From: an uncultured Collinsella sp.
Lineage (GTDB): Bacteria > Actinomycetota > Coriobacteriia > Coriobacteriales > Coriobacteriaceae
Direction of reading: 5' to 3'
NCBI GenBank assembly: GCA_900548365.1
Contig: URKM01000019.1
Location: forward strand, 1-30,453
DNA length: 30,453 nt
The translations under genes and the position numbers were made by a program. Position 1 is the stretch's first letter. The number at the start of each line of letters is the position of its first letter. Positions 16,801 to 24,341 of this stretch are shown here, piece after piece. The notes under the pieces were generated by a model. The model had not been told where the DNA came from and ran no database searches. It was given only the letters and a program-made list of their open reading frames with translations.

Positions 16801-17490
16801 AAGAACATCAAGAACGACATCAAGGTGTACATCCCGCTCGGCTACAGCGAGTTCATGGAGAACCGCGAGGGCAAGCCCTTCGGTCTGCGCAACTACTACA
16901 ACCGCCTGAACACCGATTACAACTGGGATCGCTTCGCTCTGGCCGAGCAGATGGGCTTCACGCTCGTCGATAGCCCGGAGGAAGCCGATATCATCGTGGG
17001 CAACCAGGGTCTTTCCGAGGCTGACGCCAAGCTCATCAAGGAAGGCAAGCCCTATGTCGGCTACACCTACGGCGCGCTCGACTCCGTCAAGGAGCTGATC
17101 GGTCTTGATCTCGACTTCTACGAGGGCTGGGGCCATGACGCCCTGACCACCGTCGAGTACGTCGACCAGAACAGCATGACCACCGCGACGTATCGCGCCG
17201 AGGGCGACGACCTCGTGTACTTCTACGGCGGCTCGCACATCACCAAGCTTCCCGAGGGCGCGGTCGAGCTCATGAAGATCACCGATGACGAATTCATCGA
17301 GGGCTGGATGCCGCCTGCGGTCCAGGACGAGTACAAGGGCTCCACGCAGGCCTTCGACTATGCCCAGGACGGCATGGACATGACGATCTTCGCCAACACG
17401 CTTACGAACAAGACGCATCAGCAGGACGACTATCGCTTCCTGACGGGCGCTCTGTACAGCAAGCTTCTCGGCGACGATTTCAAGGCCTAG
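13813..17490 (+). CDS. SLH-anchored surface M14-family zinc metallopeptidase
   Basis: A 1225-residue secreted protein. Residues 1-31 are a Sec signal peptide (cleavage likely after the AWA at 29-31). Three SLH-type repeats follow at about 35-85, 97-150 and 163-217, each with the pattern GxxxGYxDxxFR and RQDMAAFLxRL. They should hold the protein on the cell wall. From about residue 238 it is collinear with the lipoprotein at 9276: H467-x2-E470 (NVHADEIVG), ENPDGR from 583, HEIH (629-632) and general base E725 in YTVELPYG. All catalytic positions are kept, so it should be active on an extracellular peptide or muropeptide substrate that cannot be named. The RBS is weak (GGAAAG at 13805-13810, only two bases from ATG). 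It ends in a strong terminator. Confidence 0.92.
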   Translation: MRKKALGALVGTAAITAALTVAPTFTNFAWALPSFPDVTTETSHHEHIAWLAGTGITTGYPDGSFRPMEMVYRQDMAAFLYRLAGQPVFTPTDEQKAAFSDVTDETPHANEIWWLASTGISEGYPDGTFRPMEKIYRQDMAAFLNRLAVYLGDKDAKKFAPESFDAFTDVNADSDHAREIMWLHGEGISTGYSDKTFRGLTPGFRQDMAAFLHRLQVNVDEMLNANPDAKTISMTSRGAYSITIPVEGVSLKDLEKAVDDGKVEWSLVREKGIRDQKDFPYQWLGGPLDTWKTFKSNWQDAQSFFTGVRTEATEVDGKPALLVRFNTEMFYGVDGIDGRDRAYLRNSILDYTGLYDLTAKVNDKAVGSTQLNMRAYESYRTQEEIDAELPRLVEEAKKNGLHAELKTIGKSARGRDIQALFVSKKASDLTDYQALAEQMETTPGELQKQVEAGTLQYKVPVMYSNVHADEIVGSDGVLEFAEALVKNKPIAFDTIESLTDTGKETLQKEMKEDGRVWSELIKDDVTGVGYIQGEGTKNASGAGAHAAVDMTEEEFAKYYNVDSRELDPSKVLDDVFFILVPSENPDGRYDNLRTGGNGLDLNRDNTYQTQPETQAMTHLIATWNPISFHEIHGYYTQYQVEPCSPTHDPNNEYDLFIDTALRQGEAFQAASISNNETINSVQMPMRDYLTIDEEGNRRWEPFDDMSSSYTPQYAMLHGVNAYTVELPYGNEDAVTAIKYGFVGNAEFVANNKDEMFLNQLERYERGINNVDSDDIRPWYVSQSDEVGAEADVFRPRYEENDNFFPEFYAIPTGVGAQQDRAAVNEMVEYLLRNDVKVQRLTEDLAVGDKTLKAGDLIVDMHQAKRNMANAALYKNMVVANWTDMYSEPVTNFPDQRGFDVEIVTTVGALDNAKLEDVTGDLGLKTVVDGEGAFVRIENSGVEAIRAVNALLKADVKVGLITDGEFKGDYVVNEADFGKVSDEFVLDAHKTADAPTAKNIKNDIKVYIPLGYSEFMENREGKPFGLRNYYNRLNTDYNWDRFALAEQMGFTLVDSPEEADIIVGNQGLSEADAKLIKEGKPYVGYTYGALDSVKELIGLDLDFYEGWGHDALTTVEYVDQNSMTTATYRAEGDDLVYFYGGSHITKLPEGAVELMKITDDEFIEGWMPPAVQDEYKGSTQAFDYAQDGMDMTIFANTLTNKTHQQDDYRFLTGALYSKLLGDDFKA

Positions 17491-17540
17491 GTCCTCGCAC
17501 GGCGCATGCTCATGAAGCCATGAGACGCTAGCGAGCGCGA

Positions 17541-17577
17541 AAGGGGGCCGGACATGACGTCCGGCCCCCTTCTTTTA
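17541..17577 (+). terminator. Strong intrinsic terminator after the SLH-M14 gene
   Basis: A perfect 13-bp stem (17541-17553 with 17559-17571), GC-rich and with a 5-nt loop, is followed by TTCTTTT. It starts 50 bp past the stop codon. Confidence 0.88.
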
Positions 17578-17704
17578 TCGAATCGATGGGGAATCTCGGG
17601 AAGCGCGACCTGAGGATCGATCGCAGGGGCGCGGGGATTGGCGCGCCGCGTGCCGGCGGATGCGCCATCGTGGTGCCGCCGGGCGAGCGGCAGCCGGCGC
17701 GCTA

Positions 17705-18205
17705 TCAGTTGGCCGACGGCGTCTCGTGCGCGAAGGCCGCCGAGAGATGGGCGTCGAGCTCTTCCTCGCTGCATCCGATCGCGACCGCGAGCTCCTCGAG
17801 GGCGCGGCGATGGGCCTCTTTGAGCACGCGCGAATAATAGCTGCTGGGCTTTTTGTCGTGCGATTGGGCGACGTGGATGCGATGCCTCATGGTCTTCGCG
17901 ACGCGAACCGTCTCGGGGGCACCCTGCTTGAGCTGCTTCTTGAAGTAGCTCTCCTCGAGTGAGCTGTTCCGCTCGGTGAAGGGGTCGCACTCGATGGCGT
18001 CGTAGTTCTCTATGAGATCCTGGGCGACCTCGCGTGAGATGCATGCATGCAGGCGGTCTTGCTGAGCCATGGGGTACATCATGCGGGTCTTGGCATGGCC
18101 GCTCTTGGCTTCCAGGACGATCATGGGCGCAGGGGTCTCTTCGAACCCCATGACGGTGCATACTCCCTGGCCCGGGTGGATAACGTGCTCTCCGATTGCA
18201 AACAT
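17705..18205 (-). CDS. CarD-family transcriptional regulator
   Basis: A 166-residue CarD/CdnL-type protein. The N-terminal RNA-polymerase-interacting domain is recognised from FAIGEHVIHPGQGVCTV and the YPMAQQDRL region, in residues 1-60. The rest is helical, ending with YYSRVLKEAHRRALEELAVA, as in the C-terminal DNA-contacting domain. CarD proteins bind the polymerase beta subunit and stabilise open promoters, often at rRNA genes. Length fits the stand-alone family. ATG 18205 has GGAGGA upstream. Divergent from argS across a 398-bp gap, which holds both promoters. No terminator was found in the 114 bp between its stop codon and the convergent terminator at 17541-17577. Confidence 0.88.
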   Translation of the reverse strand: MFAIGEHVIHPGQGVCTVMGFEETPAPMIVLEAKSGHAKTRMMYPMAQQDRLHACISREVAQDLIENYDAIECDPFTERNSSLEESYFKKQLKQGAPETVRVAKTMRHRIHVAQSHDKKPSSYYSRVLKEAHRRALEELAVAIGCSEEELDAHLSAAFAHETPSAN

Positions 18206-18603
18206 GCTTCCTCCAACAACTGTGCTTTGATAAACTATGAGTTTTTTCCCGTGCTATAAGCATACCACTGCAGTTAGAAAAAGCGGGGGAGCACATCATT
18301 ATTCTACGAGGTAGAAGGCCAATTTTACAGAAGTGATGCAAGTGTTAAAGCGATGAGCTGCAGCTTTGCCGAACCCGTTGGACGGGGAGGGGACTGCCGG
18401 CGTACCGGCAGGCGACGCGGGATGTTCCCACGTGCGCGCCCGCAGCGCGCGTATGCACGCAAGCCGTTCATCATGCCGAAGAAAATCAGCCGATTGCATA
18501 GAAATACTACCAGCGAGCACGTTACTGTGGTAGAGTATAGTACACTTTTACGCAACTGCCCTGCGAGACCAACATCTCAGGGCAAGAGAAAAGGGAGTTC
18601 TGT
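18206..18603. other. Divergent carD-argS control region
   Basis: The left part (about 18220-18330) is AT-rich and must hold the carD promoter; on the minus strand TGGTATGCT near 18260 could be an extended -10. The middle holds a perfect 7-bp stem-loop, CTGCCGG-CGTA-CCGGCAG (18394-18411). The right part has TATAGT at 18536-18541, a possible argS -10. No gene is supported. Confidence 0.45.
18536..18584 (+). promoter_or_regulatory. Possible argS promoter and leader hairpin
   Basis: TATAGT (18536-18541) or TACACT (18541-18546) may be the -10. TGCCCTG (18557-18563) and CAGGGCA (18578-18584) then form a 7-bp leader stem that can extend by three pairs. No T-box specifier or conserved T-box sequence is visible. 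Confidence 0.35.
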
Positions 18604-20457
18604 ATGCCTGAGAAGATTGAAGAGCTGGTACGCGCTGCACTCGCCGCTGCGCAGGAGGCGGGCGAGGTTCCCGCATTCGACCTGGAGGACTGCGGCCTCG
18701 AGCGACCGGCTGACACTTCTCATGGCGAGTGGACGTCCACCATGGCGATGAAGTCCGCCAAGCTCGCCCATTGCGCCCCGCGCAAGATCGCCGATGCCGT
18801 CGTGGCGCATATGCCCGAGGACGCCTCCATCGCCAAGGTCGAGGTGGCCGGCCCCGGCTTCATCAACTTCTACCTCAACGCCGCCGCCAACAACGCGGTG
18901 CTGGACGAGGCCCGCAAGCAGGGCATGGACTTCGCCAAGTCCAACGTCGGCCAGGGCCTGAAGACCCAGGTCGAGTTCGTCTCCGCCAACCCCGTCGGCC
19001 CCATGCACGTCGGCCACGGCCGCTGGGCCGCGCTCGGCGACTCCCTCTGCCGCGTCATGAGCCACGCCGGCTATGACATCCAGCGCGAGTTCTACATCAA
19101 CGACCACGGCTCGCAGATGGACGTCTTCGGCAACTCCATCTCCTATCGCTACATGCAGCTCATCGAGATCATGGAGAAGGAGGGCCTCGATATCGACGGC
19201 GCCCGCGACTTCCTGGCCAAGGATCGCGACAACTACGTCCAGGACGAGGCGGACGAGCATCTCGACTCCCATCCCTACATGGACGCCTTCACGCAGGGGC
19301 TGGGCGGCAACGCCTACGGCGGCACCTACATCATCGACGAGGCCGCTGCCTTCTACAAGAAGGACGGCGACAAGTGGGCCCATGTCACGGATGAGGAGCG
19401 CATGCTCTACTTCCGCGAGAAGGGCTACGCCAAGATGGTGGAGAACATGCGCCAGCTGTGCCATGACGTCCGCTGCGATTTCGACAAGTGGTTCTCCGAG
19501 CGCACCGTCTACATCAAGGATACCGAGGGCCCGAACGCCGGCACCTCCGCGGTCGACCGCGCCTTCGCCAAGCTCGAGGAGATGGGCTATCTCTACAACA
19601 AGGACGGCGCCCTGTGGTTCCGCTCCACCGATCTGGGCGACGATAAGGACCGCGTCCTGGTCAAGGCCAACGGCGAGTACACCTACTTCGCTTCCGACGT
19701 CGCCTACCACTGGGACAAGTTCCAGCGCGTCGACCATGTCATCGACATCTGGGGCTGCGACCACCACGGCTACATCAACCGCGTGCGCTGCGTCTGCGAC
19801 GCGCTCGGCTACCCCGGCCAGTTCGAGGTCCTGCTGGGCCAGTTCGTCAACCTGCTGCGCAACGGCAAGCCCATCCGCATGTCCAAGCGCAAGGGCACCA
19901 TGGTCACCTTCCAGGAGCTCGTGGACGAGGTCGGCGCCGACGCCACCCGTTACACGCTGATCTCCCGCTCCTCCAACCAGGCCATCGACTTCGATATCGA
20001 GGCCGTCAAGGAGAAGAGCCAGAACAACCCGGTGTACTACGTGCAGTACGCTCATGCGCGCATCTGCTCCATCCTGCGCAAGGCCGCCGGCGTCACGCCG
20101 GAGCAGGCCGCCGAGATGGGCATGGACGTCGTGGCCGCCCAGGCCATCGGTGAGAACGTCGACTACGCGCTGCTGACCGATCCCACCGAGCTCGCGCTCT
20201 CCCGCAAGATCTCCGAGCTCGAGGATCTCATCGCCAGCTGCGCCCGCGACCGCGCCCCGTTCCGCCTCACGCACTTCGCCGAGGAGCTCGCCGGCGGCTT
20301 CCATAGCTTCTACCAGGCTTGCCAGGTCCTCCCGAGCGAGGGTCGCCCCGTCGACGCCGAGCTCTCCCGTGCCCGTCTCGCCGCGTGCGACGCCGTTCGC
20401 AACGTGCTCGCGCTCACGCTGTCGCTCATCGGCGTCTCCGCGCCCGAGCAGATGTAG
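18604..20457 (+). CDS. argS: Arginyl-tRNA synthetase
   Basis: A 617-residue class I aminoacyl-tRNA synthetase that charges tRNA-Arg. The HIGH signature is HVGH (135-138) in NPVGPMHVGHGRW. The KMSKS loop is MSKRKG starting at M426. The N-terminal add-1 domain, the EFYINDHGSQ segment and the C-terminal DALR anticodon-binding domain (QYAHARICSILRKA, then ALxLTLSLIGV) are in the normal order and the length is typical. AAAGGGAG at 18590-18597 gives the start. It is transcribed alone and ends in an intrinsic terminator. Confidence 0.97.
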   Translation: MPEKIEELVRAALAAAQEAGEVPAFDLEDCGLERPADTSHGEWTSTMAMKSAKLAHCAPRKIADAVVAHMPEDASIAKVEVAGPGFINFYLNAAANNAVLDEARKQGMDFAKSNVGQGLKTQVEFVSANPVGPMHVGHGRWAALGDSLCRVMSHAGYDIQREFYINDHGSQMDVFGNSISYRYMQLIEIMEKEGLDIDGARDFLAKDRDNYVQDEADEHLDSHPYMDAFTQGLGGNAYGGTYIIDEAAAFYKKDGDKWAHVTDEERMLYFREKGYAKMVENMRQLCHDVRCDFDKWFSERTVYIKDTEGPNAGTSAVDRAFAKLEEMGYLYNKDGALWFRSTDLGDDKDRVLVKANGEYTYFASDVAYHWDKFQRVDHVIDIWGCDHHGYINRVRCVCDALGYPGQFEVLLGQFVNLLRNGKPIRMSKRKGTMVTFQELVDEVGADATRYTLISRSSNQAIDFDIEAVKEKSQNNPVYYVQYAHARICSILRKAAGVTPEQAAEMGMDVVAAQAIGENVDYALLTDPTELALSRKISELEDLIASCARDRAPFRLTHFAEELAGGFHSFYQACQVLPSEGRPVDAELSRARLAACDAVRNVLALTLSLIGVSAPEQM

Positions 20458-20507
20458 CGCGAGGGTCGGTTTCCCCGATCTACAGTCTTAGGCATTCATG
20501 CTTCGTA

Positions 20508-20543
20508 CGCCCGCAGGCCGAACGGCTTGCGGGCGTTTTGCTT
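20508..20543 (+). terminator. Intrinsic terminator of argS
   Basis: CGCCCGCAGGCC (20508-20519) pairs with GGCTTGCGGGCG (20524-20535) with one mismatch around GAAC. TTTTGCTTT follows. Confidence 0.85.
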
Positions 20544-20563
20544 TCAGCGGCGGATCGATCAGC

Positions 20564-20651
20564 GCGGCCACGGCGGCTGCGAGTCGTGACCTCACAACGG
20601 TAGACCCTTTCGCCGGCGGGGGTCCGGGGCGGCTACGGCGGCTGCGAGTCG
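20564..20651 (+). repeat. Pair of 23-nt direct repeats
   Basis: Positions 20564-20586 and 20629-20651 are identical at 22 of 23 bases (both end GGCGGCTGCGAGTCG). The period is 65 bp, in untranslated sequence after the argS terminator. Origin unknown. Confidence 0.7.
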
Positions 20652-20719
20652 CGTGCCATGAGGGCGGGGAGCGCGCCGCGGGCGTTCGAGAGGCGGTGCG
20701 CGCCGTTACGCCGATACCG

Positions 20720-20854
20720 CTTGTTAACAAGAATATGCGTGGTTGTTAGGGAAATTCGACCTCGTAGCTGCGTTGCGATATTTTGGGCATCGGAAAAGAT
20801 TCGCTGTGATACACTCGCAGTATGCATGGTACGGACATGCACCCACGCATATTC
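20720..20854. promoter_or_regulatory. Palindrome and inverted repeat enclosing the talC-rho promoter
   Basis: CTTGTTAACAAG (20720-20731) is a perfect 12-nt palindrome. It overlaps by one base GAATATGCGTGG (20731-20742), whose exact reverse complement CCACGCATATTC is at 20843-20854. Between them lies an extended -10, TGTGATACACT (TACACT at 20810-20815). These could be operator half-sites or a long stem. Confidence 0.5.
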
Positions 20855-20940
20855 CTCATTCCCTTTGTATAGACACGTATGAATAGCGATTGCATTTTGC
20901 TTGTTGTTAGCTGTGTTAACGGGTAATAGGAGGTTTCACC

Positions 20941-21621
20941 ATGAAGTTCTTTATCGACACAGCCGATCTTGCAGAGATCGCCGAGGCGAAGAGCTGGGGA
21001 TGTCTCGCAGGAGTCACGACCAACCCGTCTTTGTATGCGAAAACGGGCGGTAAGCTTGCTGATTTCGAATCCCATATGCTCAGGATCGCCCAGCTGTGCG
21101 AAGGGCTGCCGGTGTCGGCCGAATCAACGGCGGCGACGGTGGAGGGCATGGTCGAGGAGGGCCTGCGCCTTTCCTCGCTCGCTCCCAACATCGTGGTGAA
21201 GCTCCCGGTGTGCGAAGCGGGCCTCGCGGCCTGCCGCGCCCTTGCAGATAAGGGTGTCAGGGTGAATATGACGCTGGTGTTCTCCGCGACGCAGGCGCTG
21301 CTGGCGGCTAACGCCGGGGCGCGCTACGTGAGCCCGTTCATCGGCCGCTTCGACGATATAGCCGAGGACGGTATCGCGCAGCTCGCCGACGTCGTGACGT
21401 GTCTGGGTAACTACGATTGGAGCGGCAAGAACGTCGATGACCGCATCGAGATCATTGCCGCTTCCGTTCGAACCCCGAATCATGTGACCAAGGCGGCGCT
21501 CCTGGGCGCCGACATCGCGACCGTACCGTTTACAACGCTGAAGAAATGCCTCAGGCACCCCCTGACGGATAGGGGAATCGCATCGTTTGAGGCCGACTGG
21601 AAGAAAGTTGAGCAGGCATAG
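20941..21621 (+). CDS. Transaldolase-like protein (TalC/Fsa type)
   Basis: A 226-residue small transaldolase or fructose-6-phosphate aldolase. The Schiff-base Lys is K87 in NIVVKLPV. Family marks are MKFFIDTADL at the N-terminus, GVTTNPSL, AESTA and NMTLVFSATQALLAANAGARYVSPFIGR. Length is typical of this compact subfamily. It exchanges three-carbon units in the non-oxidative pentose phosphate pathway, or splits fructose-6-phosphate; the two cannot be separated by eye. AGGAGG lies at 20929-20934 and a promoter with flanking repeats is upstream. Its stop codon overlaps the rho start by one base. Confidence 0.92.
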   Translation: MKFFIDTADLAEIAEAKSWGCLAGVTTNPSLYAKTGGKLADFESHMLRIAQLCEGLPVSAESTAATVEGMVEEGLRLSSLAPNIVVKLPVCEAGLAACRALADKGVRVNMTLVFSATQALLAANAGARYVSPFIGRFDDIAEDGIAQLADVVTCLGNYDWSGKNVDDRIEIIAASVRTPNHVTKAALLGADIATVPFTTLKKCLRHPLTDRGIASFEADWKKVEQA

Positions 21622-24140
21622 TGACAGACGAGTACAAGGCCGACGTCGCAGAAGCGTCTTCGGATGCCTCCGCTCCTAAGACGCTCGGTGACGCCGCCGA
21701 TCGCGCGGCGGCGACAAATCGCGCCGATTCCCATGAGGGGGCTTCCGCATCTACCGAGGGCGAGCCGACGGCCGAGGAGGCTCCCAAGCCGCGCCGCCGC
21801 GGCAGGAAGCCAAAGGCCGCCGTATCCGAGTCGGAGCTGGCTGCCGCTGCATCCGAGACCGCTCCGGCGAGCGTGAATGCCGAATCCGCGCCCGCCCCGA
21901 AGCGAGCCCGCAAGCCGCGTGCGAAGAAGTCCGAACTGGTTGAGGGCCCGCAGGCCGAGGCGGAGCTTTCGCCCGAAACGCTCCAGGCGCGCGCCCTGGC
22001 AAAGATCTCGCAAGCCTCGGTCGAGCGCCGTCAGCGCCGAGTCGAGAAGCGCGCCGCCGAGGTCATCGCGGGCAGCGCGGACGAGGCACGTTCTGACGCC
22101 GCCGGCGCCCGCGCCGTCGCGACCGCCGACGCCCTGGCGGCTGCGCAGGCTCCCGTGGCGATCCCGGCCATCCCCTTGGTCGACCCGGCCCTCCGTCCGC
22201 ATTCCCGTGGCCGGAAGCCGAAGGCCTACGTCGAGGCGGAGCGCGCCGCAGCGGCCGCCCTCGAAGCCGCGCAGCGCGCCGCGCTCGCGGCGGCGATGGG
22301 TGCCGCGCAGGCATCTGAAAGCGAACCTGTCCGGGAGGCCGAGGGCCGCGCGGCGGGGAACGACGGCGGAGATGGCGAGCAGCAGCGCGAGAAGCCGGCT
22401 GCCAAGCGCCGCCGCAGCGCATCCGAGCGCAGGCAGCAGCGCGATGCGGCAGAGGCCCGCCGCGATGATGCCGACGCGCGCGTCGAGGACGGGCGCGCCG
22501 ACGTCGAGCGGGCTGCGAGCGATGCGGGGCAGCAGGCGCCCGACGGGCGCGACTCCAAGCAGGACCGCGCCTCGTCCGACGTGCGTCCCGGCCGCGCCCG
22601 CCGCGCCGCGAAGGAGAAGCGCGCCGCCGAGCAGGGCCGCGCCGAGCAGCCTCAGCAGACCGAGGATGCCGCCGCGGGGGCGAAGGAGGCCGCAGCTGCT
22701 GAAGGGAAGCCGAAGCGCCAGCATACCGATCGCAAGCGCGACCGCCAGCATGGCGACGAGCGCTCCGAGCAGCGGCAGGGCGGCGGGGACCGCGGCGACA
22801 AGCGCGGCAACCGTCAGCAGAACAACCGCAAGAATCGCAACAACCGCCTCAATGCGCCCACCGAGCCCACGCTCTCGCGCGAGGAGCTCGCGGGCTACAA
22901 GGTCGCCGAGCTGCGCGAGAAGGCCAAGGAGCTCGAAATCGACTACGCGGGCATGAAGAAGGCGGAGCTCGTCGAAGAGGTGTATACCGCCGCCGCCCGC
23001 GCGGAGGGCTTCCGCGACATCGAGGGCATCCTCGACATCGCGCACGAGGGGTTCGGCTATATCCGCGCCCACGGCTATATGCCCAGCCGCGAAGATGCCT
23101 TCGTACCCGCGAACATGATTCGCGGCATGGGGCTGCGTGCCGGCGACATGATCTGCGCGACGCTTCGCCCCTCCCGCGCGAACGATAAGTTCCCCGGCGT
23201 GGCGAAGGTCACGAGCATCAACGGCGGCGACCCGGAGTCGATGAAGCGCCGTCCCAAGTTCGCCGACCTGACGCCCATCTATCCCAACGAGCCGCTCAAG
23301 ATGGAGCACGGCCGCGACTCCATCACCGGCCGCGCCATCGACATCGTGAGCCCCATCGGCAAGGGCCAGCGCGGCCTCATCGTCTCGCCGCCCAAGGCGG
23401 GTAAGACCACCATCCTCAAGAAGATCTGCCAATCGATCGCCACGAACAACCCCGAGGTGCACCTCATCTGCCTGCTGGTGGACGAGCGCCCCGAAGAGGT
23501 CACCGATATGCAACGCTCGATCAAGGGCGACGTCGTCGCATCGACGTTCGACATGCCCGCCGACAACCATACCCGCGTTTCGGAGCTGGTCATCGAGCGC
23601 GCCAAGCGCCTGGTCGAGATGGGCGGCGACGTCGTGGTCGTGCTCGACTCCATCACCCGACTCGCGCGCGCTTACAACCTCGCCGCCCCGGCTTCGGGCC
23701 GCATCCTGTCGGGCGGCGTCGATTCCGCCGCGCTCTATCCTCCCAAGCGCTTCCTGGGCGCCGCGCGCAACATCGAGAACGGCGGCTCGCTGACCATCCT
23801 TGCCTCGGCGCTGGTGGATACGGGCTCCAAGATGGACGAGGTCATCTTCGAGGAGTTCAAGGGAACGGGCAACATGGAGCTCAAGCTCGACCGCGACCTT
23901 GCGGACCGCCGCGTCTTCCCCGCGATCGACCCCATCCAGTCGGGCACGCGCAACGAGGACCTGCTCATCGACAAGAGCATGCAGCCCTTTGTGTGGGGCA
24001 TCCGCCGCATCCTCGCGGGCATGAACAACACCGAGCGCGCCGCCGCGGCCTTCATCAAGGGCCTGAAGGGCACGGATTCCAACCAGGAATTCCTGATTCG
24101 CTCCGCCAAGAAGGCGGCCGACCATCCCGACGCGCTGTAG
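21621..24140 (+). CDS. rho: Transcription termination factor Rho with a very long N-terminal extension
   Basis: An 839-residue Rho, about twice the usual 420. The conserved protein starts near residue 417 (Rho N-terminal SREELAGYKVAELREKAKEL), followed by the RNA-binding cold-shock-like domain (GFGYIRAHGY near 476) and the ATPase: P-loop PPKAGKTT with K595, Walker B VVVLDSITR with D676, and DERPEEVT. Rho is the hexameric RNA helicase that ends many transcripts. Residues 1-415 are low-complexity, rich in Ala, Glu and Arg, with RGRKPK at 60-65 and 196-201 and a Gly/Asn/Arg-rich stretch just before the core. The start is GTG 21621, in TAGTG with the talC stop and without a clear RBS, so translation is probably coupled. 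An internal start cannot be excluded. Confidence 0.95.
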   Translation: MTDEYKADVAEASSDASAPKTLGDAADRAAATNRADSHEGASASTEGEPTAEEAPKPRRRGRKPKAAVSESELAAAASETAPASVNAESAPAPKRARKPRAKKSELVEGPQAEAELSPETLQARALAKISQASVERRQRRVEKRAAEVIAGSADEARSDAAGARAVATADALAAAQAPVAIPAIPLVDPALRPHSRGRKPKAYVEAERAAAAALEAAQRAALAAAMGAAQASESEPVREAEGRAAGNDGGDGEQQREKPAAKRRRSASERRQQRDAAEARRDDADARVEDGRADVERAASDAGQQAPDGRDSKQDRASSDVRPGRARRAAKEKRAAEQGRAEQPQQTEDAAAGAKEAAAAEGKPKRQHTDRKRDRQHGDERSEQRQGGGDRGDKRGNRQQNNRKNRNNRLNAPTEPTLSREELAGYKVAELREKAKELEIDYAGMKKAELVEEVYTAAARAEGFRDIEGILDIAHEGFGYIRAHGYMPSREDAFVPANMIRGMGLRAGDMICATLRPSRANDKFPGVAKVTSINGGDPESMKRRPKFADLTPIYPNEPLKMEHGRDSITGRAIDIVSPIGKGQRGLIVSPPKAGKTTILKKICQSIATNNPEVHLICLLVDERPEEVTDMQRSIKGDVVASTFDMPADNHTRVSELVIERAKRLVEMGGDVVVVLDSITRLARAYNLAAPASGRILSGGVDSAALYPPKRFLGAARNIENGGSLTILASALVDTGSKMDEVIFEEFKGTGNMELKLDRDLADRRVFPAIDPIQSGTRNEDLLIDKSMQPFVWGIRRILAGMNNTERAAAAFIKGLKGTDSNQEFLIRSAKKAADHPDAL

Positions 24141-24236
24141 GGAGCGGCCGACCATGCCGGCGCCCGGCGGGGAGCCGGCCGATCACGCGGCACCCTGCCG
24201 CCATCGGGTGTTCACTCACGCAACGAGCGCATAGAT

Positions 24237-24279
24237 AACGCGCCCGCGAACCGAATCGAAAGCGGTTCGCGGGCGCGTT
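24237..24279. terminator. Perfect 17-bp hairpin after rho, no T-tract
   Basis: AACGCGCCCGCGAACCG (24237-24253) pairs without mismatch with 24263-24279 around a 9-nt loop. It sits between convergent rho and the SDR gene and could serve both directions. CGCATG follows rather than T-residues. Confidence 0.6.
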
Positions 24280-24341
24280 CGCATGAAACGATGGCGGCGG
24301 GTTGCAAGATCCCGGAGCCTTTTCGAGGCCGTCGGAGGCGA

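Larger units (their letters stand above)
20458..20940. other. Non-coding region between argS and the talC-rho operon
   Basis: It contains the argS terminator, a 23-nt direct repeat, a 12-nt palindrome and the inverted repeat around the talC promoter (each listed separately). GC content falls sharply after 20730. No gene is supported. Confidence 0.6.

Noticed and set aside
13744..17418. A 1224-codon open frame on the minus strand opposite the SLH-M14 gene
   Set aside because: Repetitive Val/Gly/Asp/Leu-rich shadow of a GC-biased gene. The plus-strand frame has a signal peptide, SLH repeats and catalytic motifs.
18536..18603. A T-box riboswitch ahead of argS
   Set aside because: The conserved T-box sequence and a specifier loop are not seen, and the leader is too short.
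21480..24155. An 891-codon open frame opposite rho
   Set aside because: Antisense shadow; Rho motifs lie on the plus strand.
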